64,000 nucleotides of DNA from Oceanimonas aquatica (GCF_030732065.1 NZ_JAVBHX010000007.1:124001-188000); one strand, 5' to 3'. Positions 41,873-51,273 are shown, counted from the first letter of the stretch. Numbers and translations: made by a program. Notes: generated by a model from the sequence alone, not told the origin.

Positions 41873-42561
41873 TGCGCCTGGATCGCTTTTTGTGTGAAGC
41901 TACCGGCCTGACCCGCTCTCTGGCCAAAAAGGCCCTGTCCCGGGGCGAGATCACGGTGAATGGCGAAGTGGTCAAAAAGGGCGATATCAAAATCGACGAG
42001 CAGCTGGTTTGTCTGGAAGGCCGCCTGCTGAGCCTGCGGCCGCCCCGCTACATTATGCTGCACAAGCCGCAAGGGTACATCAGCGCCAGCCAGGATGACG
42101 TGCACCCCTGCGTGCTGCAATTGCTGCCAGCGGAGCTGGCTGCCGGCCTGCAATGCGCCGGGCGACTCGATCTGGACACCACCGGCCTGCTGCTGCTCAC
42201 CGACGACGGCCAGTGGTCACACCGGCTGCGCTCTCCCCGCCGGGCCTGCCATAAAACCTACCGGGTGGATTTGGCCGAGCCATTGGCGGCCGGTACCATT
42301 GAGCGCTTTGCCGAGGGCGTGCTGCTACACGGCGAAGACAAGGCCACGCTGCCCGCCACCCTGGACATGCTCACCCCCACTCAAGTACTGCTGACCATTC
42401 AGGAAGGCAAATACCATCAGGTCAAGCGCATGTTTGCCGCCGCGGGCAATCGGGTGACCGCCCTGCACCGGCTGCAAATTGGTGACATCCTGCTGGATGA
42501 TACCCTGGCCGAGGGCGCGTGGCGCCACCTCACCCCCGAAGAAGTGGCGTCCATTCAATAA
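41872..42561 (+). CDS. rsuA: 16S rRNA pseudouridine(516) synthase
   Basis: A 229-residue pseudouridine synthase. Residues 1-60 are an S4 RNA-binding domain. The catalytic Asp is in GRLDLDTTGLLLLTDDG (motif II, about 100-116). KTYRVDL and EGKYHQVKRMF are the remaining signatures, and the last resembles RsuA rather than RluB or RluE. It is translationally coupled to engB, so both genes serve ribosome maturation. Confidence 0.93.
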   Translation: MRLDRFLCEATGLTRSLAKKALSRGEITVNGEVVKKGDIKIDEQLVCLEGRLLSLRPPRYIMLHKPQGYISASQDDVHPCVLQLLPAELAAGLQCAGRLDLDTTGLLLLTDDGQWSHRLRSPRRACHKTYRVDLAEPLAAGTIERFAEGVLLHGEDKATLPATLDMLTPTQVLLTIQEGKYHQVKRMFAAAGNRVTALHRLQIGDILLDDTLAEGAWRHLTPEEVASIQ

Positions 42562-42566
42562 AATCC

Positions 42567-42577
42567 GGGACTGGGGA
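42567..42577. repeat. Single GGGACTGGGGA motif after rsuA
   Basis: Identical to the left arm of the inverted repeat at 7072-7116, five bases after the rsuA stop. No matching second arm was seen here. Confidence 0.5.
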
Positions 42578-42612
42578 AATGCAGGTTGGCGATAAGTGCA
42601 GCGAATCCCAAC

Positions 42613-45456
42613 CTACTTTTGCTCCTCACCGGCTACCGGAATATCCAGCCAGAAACAGGCGCCTTCGCCTTCTGTCGAGTCAAAGCCAACGGCGCCATTC
42701 ATCTGCTCCATCAGCTCCCGCGTGATCGCCAGCCCCAGACCGGTACCGCCTTTCTTGCGGGTGTCCGAACTGTCGGCCTGGGCAAACTTTTCAAAAATCC
42801 GCGCTCGGAAACTCTCGGGCACACCATCGCCCTGATCCTGCACCCGAACCCGCAGCCGGCCATTGCCGGTCGTTTCGGTGCTGATGCACACCTCGCCGCC
42901 GTCGGGAGAAAACTTGACCGCATTGGACAACAGATTGGCCAGCGCCTGGGTCAGCCGATCCCGGTCCGCCAGCACGAGCACACCGGCCCGTTGCGCGCCT
43001 AGCGCAAGGGTGACGCCCCGGCTAGCCCCCAAGGGCCGGTGGCTGTCCACCAGCTCCCGCAGCAGCGTCGCCAGATCATGAGGCTGCATATCAAAGTGCA
43101 TCTTGCCGGCCACCAGTTTTTCCATATCGAGCAAATCATTGATCAGCAGGTTCAGCCGCCGGCTGTTGGCATGGGCCACGTCGACCAGCCGGGCCACCTG
43201 AGGCGCCAGCTCGCCCACAGCGCCCAGGCCCAGCAGCCCCAGGGCACCGCTGATGGCGGTCAGCGGCGTGCGCAGCTCGTGACTGACCGTGGACACGAAT
43301 TCCTTTTGCATGCGCGCCACCCTTTTCAGCTCGGTAACGTCTTCCATCAGGGTCCATACCAGCTGCCGACCGCCTGCATCCTCGATACGCATGCCCTGCT
43401 GGCGCACCGGAAACCGGGCGCCGCTGCGGTGCCTGAGTTCCTTTTCAAAGGGAGCATAACGGCCATCCTGCGCCAGCATGCGCTGGGCGTCGGCCTCCTG
43501 CTGCCGGTACTCCGCCGGGGTCAGCGCCGGCAGTGTCAGGCCCAGCAGTTCGGCCTTGCCGTAACCGGTGGCTTCAAGCAACGCCCGGTTTACATCCAGA
43601 ATACGGCCGGAGCCGGCCTCGCTCAGGGCAATACCGATGGACGACAGCTCAAACAGCCCTCGCAACCGCTGCTCGCTGGCGGCCAGGGCCAGCTCCGCCC
43701 GCTTTTCGTGCTCGATATCGGTGAGGTAGCCATGCCAGATGGTGCTGCCGTCTTCCAGCCGCTCGGGCCGGGCCCGGCCTTCCACCCAATGGGTGCTGCC
43801 GTCGGTCCGTCGCACCCGGTACTGGGCGTGCCAGTCCGACAGCGCCTGTTCGGAGCGGGTAATGCTGTCGGCAACCGAGCGCAGATCCTGTGAGTAAATG
43901 CGCTCAAAGACCGCCTCCGCACTGTCCCGCACCGCCTCGGGAGACAGTTGGTACACCTGCTCGATGCCGGCACTGCTGTAGGGAAAGGCACTGTGGCCAT
44001 CGGGCCAGCGCCGGTACTGGTAGATCATGCCGGGCAACTGGGTGGCCAGCTTGTCGAGCCGGGCCTGCTGGCGCCGGCGGCTGAGCAGATCACCCAGCCA
44101 GCGCGCCATCAGCGCCAGAAACATGAGATCGGTCACATCAAAGGGCCGTTCGCGCGCGGCGCCGGAAGAAAAATTCAGGGTACCGAACAGCTCGCCGTCC
44201 ACCATTAGCCGGGTGGCAATATAGGACTCCAGCCCCATGGTGCGATAACAGACGCTATCGGCAAAGTCGGAGCGGCCCATGTGGTCGATGGCCAGCACCC
44301 CGTCCTGGGCCAGCATCAGCCGGCAGTAGGTCTGCTCCAGCTCAAAGTGCAGGCCGGGGGCAATGCCGGCCTCATCGGGTGCCGACACCCAGCGCACCAC
44401 GTAGACGTCACCGATGATTTCGCTGGCAATGGCCACCTCCAGCTGCAGAAATTCCCGCCCCAGCGCCAGCGCCTGGGTAATGCGCTCGTCCACCGAGCCT
44501 TCCAGCTTGAAGGCCATGCGGTTAAGCATGGCCAGGGCCCGGTTGCGCCGCTCCAGCTGGGCCAGCGCCTCCTGCTCGGCGCTGATGTCGATATGGGTGC
44601 CATAGATAATGCCCGGCTTGCCATCGGTGCCGCACTCGAGCAGCCGCCCGCGGCTGTGCACCCAGACCCAGTGGCCGTCCCGGTGACGCATTCTCAACCG
44701 GCATTCATAAACCGGGTTCAGGCCCTTGATATGCCGCTCCAGCATGTCTTCGGCCACCGCCAGATCCTCTGAGTGTACCCGGCTTTTCCAGGTGTCGAGA
44801 CTGGTGGCGCCCAGCTCATCCAGCCGGTAGCCCAGCATGTCGGCCCAGCGGTCGTTAAAGTGGCACTGGCCAGTCTGCATATCGCACTGCCAGGTACCGA
44901 TATTGGCCCCCTCGATAATCAGCTGGGCGCGGTATTCGCTCTCGGCCAGGCTTTTGCGCAGCTCTTCCAGCCGCTGCCGGCTGAGCTGCTCTTCCACGCA
45001 GTCGGCCAGGTTGCGCAGCAGCTCACGGTCGCGCTCGTCAAAGCGGCGGGGACGGAAGTCGATCACGCACAGGGTGCCGATACGAAACCCCTCGAGGCTG
45101 TGCAGGGGAGCACCGGCATAAAAACGAATATGAGGGGCGCCGGTCACCAGGGGATTGTCGGCAAAGCGTTCGTCCCTTGCGGCGTCTTCCACCACAAAGA
45201 GCCGGCTGTCGAGAATGGCATGACCGCAAAAGGAGATGTCGCGGCCGGTTTCACAGGCATCCAGACCCTGGGCCGACTTGAACCACTGGCGTTCGCTGTC
45301 GACCAGCGACACCAGGGCGATGTCGACACCAAAGCTCTGTTGCGCAATACGGGTCAGCCGGTCAAAGCGGGCCTCGGGAGGGCTGTCGAGCAGGCCGGTA
45401 CGCAGCAGTGCCTGTAATCGTTGTTGCTCGTCAAAGGGCAAGGCGGGTGTTTTCAT
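42613..45456 (-). CDS. Soluble multi-PAS/GAF sensor histidine kinase
   Basis: A 947-residue kinase without membrane helices. Domains in order: GAF (about 20-160), PAS/PAC (about 175-300), GAF (about 315-465), two PAS/PAC modules (about 475-590 and 595-710), dimerisation/H-box STVSHELRTPLTAISG with His726, and an ATPase domain with N-box LLSNAVKFSP and G-boxes DQGDGVPE and GGTGLGLAI. The C terminus has no receiver domain. The start is coupled to the upstream kinase by a one-base stop/start overlap (TGATG). A partner is probably among the three receiver proteins encoded divergently. Several GAF/PAS modules suggest cytoplasmic redox, light or small-molecule input; the signal is not known. Confidence 0.92.
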   Translation of the reverse strand: MKTPALPFDEQQRLQALLRTGLLDSPPEARFDRLTRIAQQSFGVDIALVSLVDSERQWFKSAQGLDACETGRDISFCGHAILDSRLFVVEDAARDERFADNPLVTGAPHIRFYAGAPLHSLEGFRIGTLCVIDFRPRRFDERDRELLRNLADCVEEQLSRQRLEELRKSLAESEYRAQLIIEGANIGTWQCDMQTGQCHFNDRWADMLGYRLDELGATSLDTWKSRVHSEDLAVAEDMLERHIKGLNPVYECRLRMRHRDGHWVWVHSRGRLLECGTDGKPGIIYGTHIDISAEQEALAQLERRNRALAMLNRMAFKLEGSVDERITQALALGREFLQLEVAIASEIIGDVYVVRWVSAPDEAGIAPGLHFELEQTYCRLMLAQDGVLAIDHMGRSDFADSVCYRTMGLESYIATRLMVDGELFGTLNFSSGAARERPFDVTDLMFLALMARWLGDLLSRRRQQARLDKLATQLPGMIYQYRRWPDGHSAFPYSSAGIEQVYQLSPEAVRDSAEAVFERIYSQDLRSVADSITRSEQALSDWHAQYRVRRTDGSTHWVEGRARPERLEDGSTIWHGYLTDIEHEKRAELALAASEQRLRGLFELSSIGIALSEAGSGRILDVNRALLEATGYGKAELLGLTLPALTPAEYRQQEADAQRMLAQDGRYAPFEKELRHRSGARFPVRQQGMRIEDAGGRQLVWTLMEDVTELKRVARMQKEFVSTVSHELRTPLTAISGALGLLGLGAVGELAPQVARLVDVAHANSRRLNLLINDLLDMEKLVAGKMHFDMQPHDLATLLRELVDSHRPLGASRGVTLALGAQRAGVLVLADRDRLTQALANLLSNAVKFSPDGGEVCISTETTGNGRLRVRVQDQGDGVPESFRARIFEKFAQADSSDTRKKGGTGLGLAITRELMEQMNGAVGFDSTEGEGACFWLDIPVAGEEQK

Positions 45457-47258
45457 CACGGATGTCCCTCGCTTGAGGCGCCGCCGATCCCGGTTTCGGT
45501 ACCGGCCGGCCATTCAATCCACAGGTGGGCGCCGCCTTGATTATAAAAACCGATACGTCCGCCCATCAGCTCCACCAGCTCCTTGCAGATGGCCAGTCCC
45601 AGCCCGGTACCCTGGACCGCGCGCATGGTGCCGTGTTCGGCCTGGGCGAAGCGATCAAACAGCCGGTCGGCAAAGGCCTCGGGAATGCCCCCGCCCTGAT
45701 CGCTGACGATCAGCCGCAGCCGGTCTCCCTGAGGCCGCTCCACCGATACCGTGACCCGGCCGCCGGCGGGGGAAAACTTGATGGCATTGCTGATCAGGTT
45801 GTCCAGCAGCTGGCGCACCCGCAGCGGATCCAGCACCACCGGCAGCGGCCGGCCGTACGCATTGCGCAGGGTCACCTCGTGCTCTTCGGCCATGGGGCCG
45901 TTTCCGGTAACGGCTTCATCGATCAGCCCGTTAAGGCAGCAGGGCACCGGCGCCAGTTCCAGCTTGCCGGTGCTGAGCTTGCTGAAATCCAGCAGATCGT
46001 TGATCAGATGCTGCAGTCGCTCGCCGTTGCGCAGCGCCAGCTCCACCAGCTCGCCGGTTTTCTGCGGCAAGGGCCCGGATACCCCCGAGTTTACCAGCCG
46101 CAGGGCGCCGTTGATGGAGGTCAGCGGCGTACGCAGCTCGTGACTGACCACGGCCACAAAATCGTCTTTTACCTGACTCAGGGCCCGGCGCTCGGCGGTC
46201 AGCCGGTTAAAGGCCCGGGCCAGCCGCACCAGCTCGGGCACCCCGGTTTCCGGCAGGGGCTGATCGTTGCCGGCCCGGGATGCCATGGTGTGAATGCGCC
46301 GGGTCATGGCCTCCAGCGGCCGCATGGCGCTCCAGGCCATCCAGAAGGCGACCAGCGCCAGACCGGCGCCAATCAGCACACTGATGCCGGCAAACCGCAT
46401 AAAAAAGGCCCGGGCTGGCGCCACCACCTGTTTGTGCGGCAGCGCCCGCACAAACAGCCACCCCAGCTGCTGCAGGTGGGTAGTGGCATACACCCACTGC
46501 TTTTCACCATGGCGCTCGATCACCCCCAGGCGCTCGCCGGCCAGGGCGGCGTCGATCAGCGGGTCCTGGCCCGGTGGCGGCAGCGGCTGCAGCTCACTCG
46601 CCAGCTCCCGGCCGTTATACACATACACCTGGTTCTCGGTGTCGAGGATCCTGAAGTTCACGCCTTCACGCAAGGCTTCGGTCAGCCGTTGTTCGGGCAA
46701 AATGGAGGTCTTGGCCAGGTTGAGCACGCCCCCCAGTATGCCCAGCAGGTCGCCGTCATCGGACAGAATAGGACTCAGAAAGGACACCAGCGGCGTACCG
46801 GTGGTGCGGCCGACAATGGGGTGACTGATCACCGCTTCATGGGTGCGCATCAGGGCCTTGAAATGAGCGCGGTCGGCGTAGTTGGTGCCCAGCCGGCCCG
46901 GCACCGGGGTGGTTTCGGCAATGGCGGTGGCGTTGGCATCAAACACCATGACGCCGTCGGGAAACAGCCGTTGCAGGGCGGAATGACGTTCCAGCCGGGC
47001 CAGCAGGCCGGCCAACGGATACATACTGATGCCATTCGACAGCTGGGGGGACAGGCTTTCCAGGGTCTGCTGGCGCAACGCCAGAGCCTGCTCCACCTGC
47101 TCGGCAGCGCGGACAGTTGCATTGAACTGGCGCTGGCTGTATAGCTGTTCAAAGTCGTCCACCAGCGAATGATAGGCAGTGGCCAGCACACCGAGCACGG
47201 TGAGCAGGGCGCCGGTCAGCATGATCAGCGCGATACGTCCCTTGAGAGATAATCCCAT
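45456..47258 (-). CDS. Membrane sensor histidine kinase with periplasmic Cache-like domain
   Basis: A 600-residue kinase. Membrane helices lie at about 9-30 and 285-305 and enclose a ~250-residue periplasmic sensor. The sensor includes DRAHFKALMRTHEAVISHPIVG, a double-Cache pattern often seen for amino acid or organic acid ligands. A HAMP-like segment and a coiled coil follow. The H-box is VVSHELRTPLTSINGA and the ATPase boxes are LISNAIKFSPAGG, DQGGGIPEAF and GTGLGLAICK. I chose the ATG at 47258 (MGLSLKGRIALIML) after AAGG. It is first in a two-kinase operon, divergent from the receiver genes. Confidence 0.92.
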   Translation of the reverse strand: MGLSLKGRIALIMLTGALLTVLGVLATAYHSLVDDFEQLYSQRQFNATVRAAEQVEQALALRQQTLESLSPQLSNGISMYPLAGLLARLERHSALQRLFPDGVMVFDANATAIAETTPVPGRLGTNYADRAHFKALMRTHEAVISHPIVGRTTGTPLVSFLSPILSDDGDLLGILGGVLNLAKTSILPEQRLTEALREGVNFRILDTENQVYVYNGRELASELQPLPPPGQDPLIDAALAGERLGVIERHGEKQWVYATTHLQQLGWLFVRALPHKQVVAPARAFFMRFAGISVLIGAGLALVAFWMAWSAMRPLEAMTRRIHTMASRAGNDQPLPETGVPELVRLARAFNRLTAERRALSQVKDDFVAVVSHELRTPLTSINGALRLVNSGVSGPLPQKTGELVELALRNGERLQHLINDLLDFSKLSTGKLELAPVPCCLNGLIDEAVTGNGPMAEEHEVTLRNAYGRPLPVVLDPLRVRQLLDNLISNAIKFSPAGGRVTVSVERPQGDRLRLIVSDQGGGIPEAFADRLFDRFAQAEHGTMRAVQGTGLGLAICKELVELMGGRIGFYNQGGAHLWIEWPAGTETGIGGASSEGHP

Positions 47259-47403
47259 TTGGCCTTTTCCTTGTTCAATGGCGGGGCAAAACGGAACCTC
47301 CCTCTTACAAACAGGTCCCGTACGAAACTTTATCAACATATAATGGCCATGACCACGCAGAACAGGGTCACATGAATTTCACTCAATGTCCCGGGAGCCG
47401 CTA

Positions 47404-49056
47404 ATGTCCGATACCAAGCCACTGGAACAACAGCTGGTCCTGCTGCGCGAGCGCTTTGGCGAACGCACCCTGACCCAGCTGCGGGAACTGCTGGACCGGC
47501 TCAGCGCCTGGCAACCGGCCCAGCCTCCCCAGCCGCTGCTGGAAGAGGTAAACCAGCTGCAGCACCGGCTGGCCGGCTCGTCGGGCACCTTTGGCCTGAC
47601 CGAGCTGGGCCGGCAGGCCTCGGCTCAGGAGCTGGCGCTCAAGGCCCGGCTGACCCCGGGGAAACTGGCCGACGAAGGCGCCGCCGCCCTGCTCGACCAG
47701 GCCCGACACGATCTGACCCTGCTGATGGGGTTACTGCAGCCGCCCCCGCAGCCGGTGTCCGTTCCTCCTCCCCAGGCTCCCGCCGCCGCCGAGGCCGGCC
47801 ATGAATTGCTGGTACTGGGCCAGCGGCTGAGTGCCCTGGCCGACGCCCTGCTCCATTACGGTTACCGGGTGCACACCAGCAGCAGCCAGGCGCTGCAGCC
47901 GTCGGACTGGCACGACGGTCTGATCATGCTCACCGACGACTCGCAGTTGCAGGCCGCCACTGACTGGAACCGGCAACAGGCCATGCGGGCCGGCGGCAAG
48001 GCGGTCCCGGTGTTGTGTGCCGGCGCCGGGACCGACTTTGCCAGCCGCTACCAACTGGCCGAACTGGGCGTGGACGGCCTCTTTACCCTGCCGGCAGACG
48101 TTCCCGAGCTGGTGGAACGCATTGAGCGGCTGCGCCGAGAGCGTCTCGACACAGGCAGGGCCAGGGTGCTGCTGCTGGATGACGACGAAGATCTGGCCGA
48201 ACGTTACCGCCTGGTGCTGACCGGCGCCGGCATGGTTGCCCGCGTGCTGAACCGTCCCGAGGCCCTGATGACGGAGCTGGCCGAGTTCCGCCCCGATATT
48301 TTGCTGATGGACATTCACATGCCGCCCTGGTCGGGCACCACCCTGGCGCGCATGGTTCGCTTTGAGCCCCAATGGCTGAGCCTGCCCATCGTTTACCTGT
48401 CGTCGGAGCAGGACCGGGATCGCCAGCTCAGCGCCCTAGCTCAGGGGGCCGACGAGTTCATCACCAAGCCCATTTCCGATGAGCGGCTAATCCGCACCGT
48501 CAGCATTCTCTGCCAACGGGCCCGCCAGCTGGGTCAGCTGCTGTCGAGCGACGGCCTCACCGGCCTGCTCAACCACCCCCATATCAAGCAGGCCCTGGCC
48601 CAGGAACACGCCCGGGTGCGCCGGCTGGGCCATGCCACCATGGTGGCCATGCTCGACCTGGATCATTTCAAGCGGGTCAACGACACCCATGGTCATGCCA
48701 CCGGTGATCTGGTGATCCGCACCCTGGCCCACCTGCTGAAGCGGCGCCTGCGTCATACCGACCGCCTGGGCCGCTATGGCGGCGAAGAGTTTGTAGCGGT
48801 GCTGCCCGACTGCGAACCGGACCAGGCCCGCGCCCTGTTTGAGCAGTTGTGCCGGGACTTTGCCGCCCTCAATTTTCACGGTCCGCAGCAAGCGTTTCAT
48901 GTCACCGTCAGCGTGGGCCTGGCCCGGCTTAACGACTTCACCTGCGCCGAGCAGGGTCTGAATGCCGCCGACAGCGCCCTGTATGAGCGAAAACGACTCG
49001 GACGAAACGGCGTGACCGACTATGCTGAGACGTGTCTGCCGGAATCAAATGAGTAG
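47404..49056 (+). CDS. Hpt-REC-GGDEF diguanylate cyclase response regulator
   Basis: A 550-residue protein. An Hpt-like helical domain with His54 in QLQHRLAGSSGTFGL comes first (about 5-110). A degenerate receiver-like segment (about 133-245) follows a Pro-rich linker. A full receiver has acidic residues DDDED at 259-263 and phospho-Asp303 in LMDIHMP. The GGDEF domain (about 380-545) has active-site GGEEF (459-463) and the inhibitory RxxD site (450-453) five residues before it. It should make cyclic di-GMP when phosphorylated and be product-inhibited. The ATG at 47404 follows GGGAG; an ATG 18 bp upstream lacks a ribosome site. No catalytic residue is missing. Confidence 0.92.
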   Translation: MSDTKPLEQQLVLLRERFGERTLTQLRELLDRLSAWQPAQPPQPLLEEVNQLQHRLAGSSGTFGLTELGRQASAQELALKARLTPGKLADEGAAALLDQARHDLTLLMGLLQPPPQPVSVPPPQAPAAAEAGHELLVLGQRLSALADALLHYGYRVHTSSSQALQPSDWHDGLIMLTDDSQLQAATDWNRQQAMRAGGKAVPVLCAGAGTDFASRYQLAELGVDGLFTLPADVPELVERIERLRRERLDTGRARVLLLDDDEDLAERYRLVLTGAGMVARVLNRPEALMTELAEFRPDILLMDIHMPPWSGTTLARMVRFEPQWLSLPIVYLSSEQDRDRQLSALAQGADEFITKPISDERLIRTVSILCQRARQLGQLLSSDGLTGLLNHPHIKQALAQEHARVRRLGHATMVAMLDLDHFKRVNDTHGHATGDLVIRTLAHLLKRRLRHTDRLGRYGGEEFVAVLPDCEPDQARALFEQLCRDFAALNFHGPQQAFHVTVSVGLARLNDFTCAEQGLNAADSALYERKRLGRNGVTDYAETCLPESNE

Positions 49057-49065
49057 GTATTTTCC

Positions 49066-50223
49066 GTGAACATACTGCTGCTTGAAGACGACGAACTGAT
49101 CGCCGATCTGGTGGAAGCCGTGGTCACCGGCCTGGGCTCACACATTCGCGTGACCCACGCCACCACCCTGACCGCCGCCCGTAACGCCTGGCAACGCCAG
49201 GGCGCCGACCTGGTGCTGTGCGACTGGAACCTGCCCGACGGCTCCGGGCTCGATCTGGTCCGGCTTATTCGCCACAACGACCAGGCCACCCCGGTGATCA
49301 TCATCAGCGCCAGCTCCGACCGGGAGCACGTTAAGCTGGCGCTGCATCAGGGCATTACCGACTTTATCGCCAAGCCCTTTGACGTGGCCATGCTGCACCA
49401 GCGGCTGCAGCCGGTACTGAACACAATACGTGAAGCGAATTTGGCGAACACGCCCTCGGTGCCCCCCCTGGCGCAGTGGCTGGAACAGGCCCTGGGCGAC
49501 AAGCTGCAACTGCCGGGCGCGCTGTCCGCCGACCAGGTGGTGCCCTTGCTCGGCAAGCTCGAGGAGCTGACCGCGGTGGAGCTGGCCAGCCAGTGGAAAA
49601 ACCAGACCGCCCTGATTACCCGCTTGCTGCAACTGGCCAACAATATTTCCCTCAAGCGCAGCGGCCGGCCGGTATCGAAACCGAGCGAGGCCATCGCCAT
49701 TCTCGGAGTGCCCATGGCCGTCAATTGCGCCATGGCCATGGCGCTGAACATTGCCGGCGGCCTGCACAGCCCGATACTGAAGGAGCGGGCTCGCCACTAC
49801 CAGACTCACTCCGAGCAGGTGGCCGCCATCGCCCGGGCCATGGCCCTGAGCCTGGATCTGGAGGCCGCCAGCTGCCACGCCGCCGGCCTGCTCAGCCGTT
49901 GTGGAGAGCTGGCGCTGCTGCGCACCCTGCAGGCCTACATCGATCAGGGTGGCCAGCCCGATGAAAGCACACTGGATGCCCTGCTGCAGGAATGGGGGCC
50001 GCGCTACGGCAACCGATTAAAGATTCAGTGGGGTCTTCCCATTCCGTTACGGGAGCTGGCCGGTGCCGTGCACATGGCGCCGTCTCACGCCACCCGCAAG
50101 GCCCTGATGGTCATGCACCTGGCCGGGCTGCGGGTGGCCTCCAAACTACACGGCCCCGACGCCGAGCGCCTGCTGCGCCGCGCCGGGCTGGATCCGGACA
50201 AATGGCTGGACGCCCCGGCCTGA
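49066..50223 (+). CDS. REC-HDOD response regulator
   Basis: A 385-residue protein. The receiver domain (1-120) has acidic residues 8-9 and phospho-Asp53 in LCDWNLPDG. An HDOD-like helical domain spans about 135-335 (SVPPLAQWLEQAL, LLQLANNISLKRSG, AIAILGVPMAVN). HDOD proteins act as signalling scaffolds, often alongside cyclic di-GMP pathways, and lack the HD metal residues. The start is GTG at 49066, nine bases after the diguanylate cyclase stop, so the genes are co-transcribed. The assignment of HDOD is by motif only. Confidence 0.82.
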   Translation: MNILLLEDDELIADLVEAVVTGLGSHIRVTHATTLTAARNAWQRQGADLVLCDWNLPDGSGLDLVRLIRHNDQATPVIIISASSDREHVKLALHQGITDFIAKPFDVAMLHQRLQPVLNTIREANLANTPSVPPLAQWLEQALGDKLQLPGALSADQVVPLLGKLEELTAVELASQWKNQTALITRLLQLANNISLKRSGRPVSKPSEAIAILGVPMAVNCAMAMALNIAGGLHSPILKERARHYQTHSEQVAAIARAMALSLDLEAASCHAAGLLSRCGELALLRTLQAYIDQGGQPDESTLDALLQEWGPRYGNRLKIQWGLPIPLRELAGAVHMAPSHATRKALMVMHLAGLRVASKLHGPDAERLLRRAGLDPDKWLDAPA

Positions 50224-50250
50224 CTCATACCATTACACCAAGGACAGGAC

Positions 50251-50646
50251 ATGCAACCGAGTACCGAGCCCAAGCGCATACTCTATGTGGAAGACGACGA
50301 GGACATTCGCGAAATCGCCCGGCTGGCGCTGGAAGTGGTGGGCGGATTTGACGTGATGCTGTGCGCCTCCGGTGAGCAGGCACTGGCCGACGCCGCCGCC
50401 TTTAACCCCGACATTATTCTGCTGGATGTCATGATGCCGGGCATGGACGGCCCGACCACCCTCTCCGCCCTGCGCCGGCAGCCGGCGGTCAGCCGCACCC
50501 CGGTCGCCTTTATGACCGCCAAGATCCAGCCCCAGGAGATCGCCGCCTACAAAGAGATGGGTGCGGTGGATGTGATCGCCAAGCCCTTTGATCCCATGAC
50601 CCTGCCCGAGCAGATTCGGGATATCTGGCACGCGGCCAGGGCGTAG
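50251..50646 (+). CDS. Single-domain response regulator (CheY-like)
   Basis: A 131-residue stand-alone receiver. EDDED (14-18), phospho-Asp59 (ILLDVMMPGMDG), Thr in FMTAK and Lys in IAKPFDP are all present. It has no output domain, so it may shuttle phosphate or bind a target protein. Third gene of the divergent signalling set, 27 bp after the REC-HDOD gene. Confidence 0.93.
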   Translation: MQPSTEPKRILYVEDDEDIREIARLALEVVGGFDVMLCASGEQALADAAAFNPDIILLDVMMPGMDGPTTLSALRRQPAVSRTPVAFMTAKIQPQEIAAYKEMGAVDVIAKPFDPMTLPEQIRDIWHAARA

Positions 50647-50749
50647 GCAGCCAACTTTTCAGTCACAAGCCACCGAGAACAACCACGCTGCTGATTCGTA
50701 AAGCTCCGATGCTGTCTGCCAAATACCGACAGTCAACTTGATACCCAAC

Positions 50750-50874
50750 CAGGAGGACAAAGGGTGTCTGCTTCGCCGCGCCCTTCGCGCCAGGGATGGC
50801 GCGACGGAGCCTACATGGAGGTATTCACGGCGTGCCGGAGAAGCAGTGCGCTTTGGCCGACGACAGTACACGGC
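50750..50874 (+). repeat. Structured dispersed repeat, copy B
   Basis: Gap-free match to 9533-9657. The central hairpin is TCGCGCCA-GGGA-TGGCGCGA (50785-50804). Relative to copy A, two outer base pairs have changed on both sides so pairing is kept. The outer stem CTGCTTCGCC (50768-50777) with GGAGAAGCAG (50837-50846) has one mismatch. It fills the 252-bp gap between the receiver gene and the end of mrpG; no gene is seen in that gap. Confidence 0.9.
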
Positions 50875-50898
50875 CGGACAACAATTTAAGGTTTAATA

Positions 50899-51273
50899 TC
50901 AGTCATCCCGCTTGCGGGCGGAACTGCCGAGCTTGTGGGTCTTGAGATCGTAGCGTTCCTTGATCACGTCCTTGACCGTGCCTTCCCACAATTTAATGCC
51001 CACGAAATAGCCGGCCCGGGCCAGCACATGGGCCGCCACCGGCGCCGTCATGATCACGAACACCACCACCGCCAGTGCCCGCACCACCAGGCTGGCCTCG
51101 GGAAAATACACCGCAAAGCCGCAGGCCATCAGGCCGGCCCCCAGGGCGCCGGCCTTGCTGGTGGCGTGCATGCGGGTCAGCAGGTCGGGCATGCGAATAA
51201 TGCCGATGCCGGCCAGCAGCATCAGAAAGGAGCCCAGCAGCAGAAACAGGCTGGTAATGATTTCAGTCATCAT
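50899..51273 (-). CDS. mrpG: Na+/H+ antiporter subunit MrpG
   Basis: A 124-residue membrane subunit with three helices, last of the seven Mrp subunits. GIGIIRMPDLLTRMHATSKAG is the family signature (about 26-46). The ATG at 51273 is preceded by GGGAGG; the adjacent ATG at 51270 is an alternative. It overlaps mrpF by about 11 bases. The polar C-terminal tail (DLKTHKLGSSARKRDD) faces the cytosol. Confidence 0.95.
   Translation of the reverse strand: MMTEIITSLFLLLGSFLMLLAGIGIIRMPDLLTRMHATSKAGALGAGLMACGFAVYFPEASLVVRALAVVVFVIMTAPVAAHVLARAGYFVGIKLWEGTVKDVIKERYDLKTHKLGSSARKRDD

Noticed and set aside
50659-50871. Short minus-strand open frame of 70 codons in repeat copy B (and the related frame in copy A)
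   Set aside because: The two copies share residues only because the DNA is repeated. Changes between copies preserve base pairing rather than amino acids, so I treat it as non-coding.
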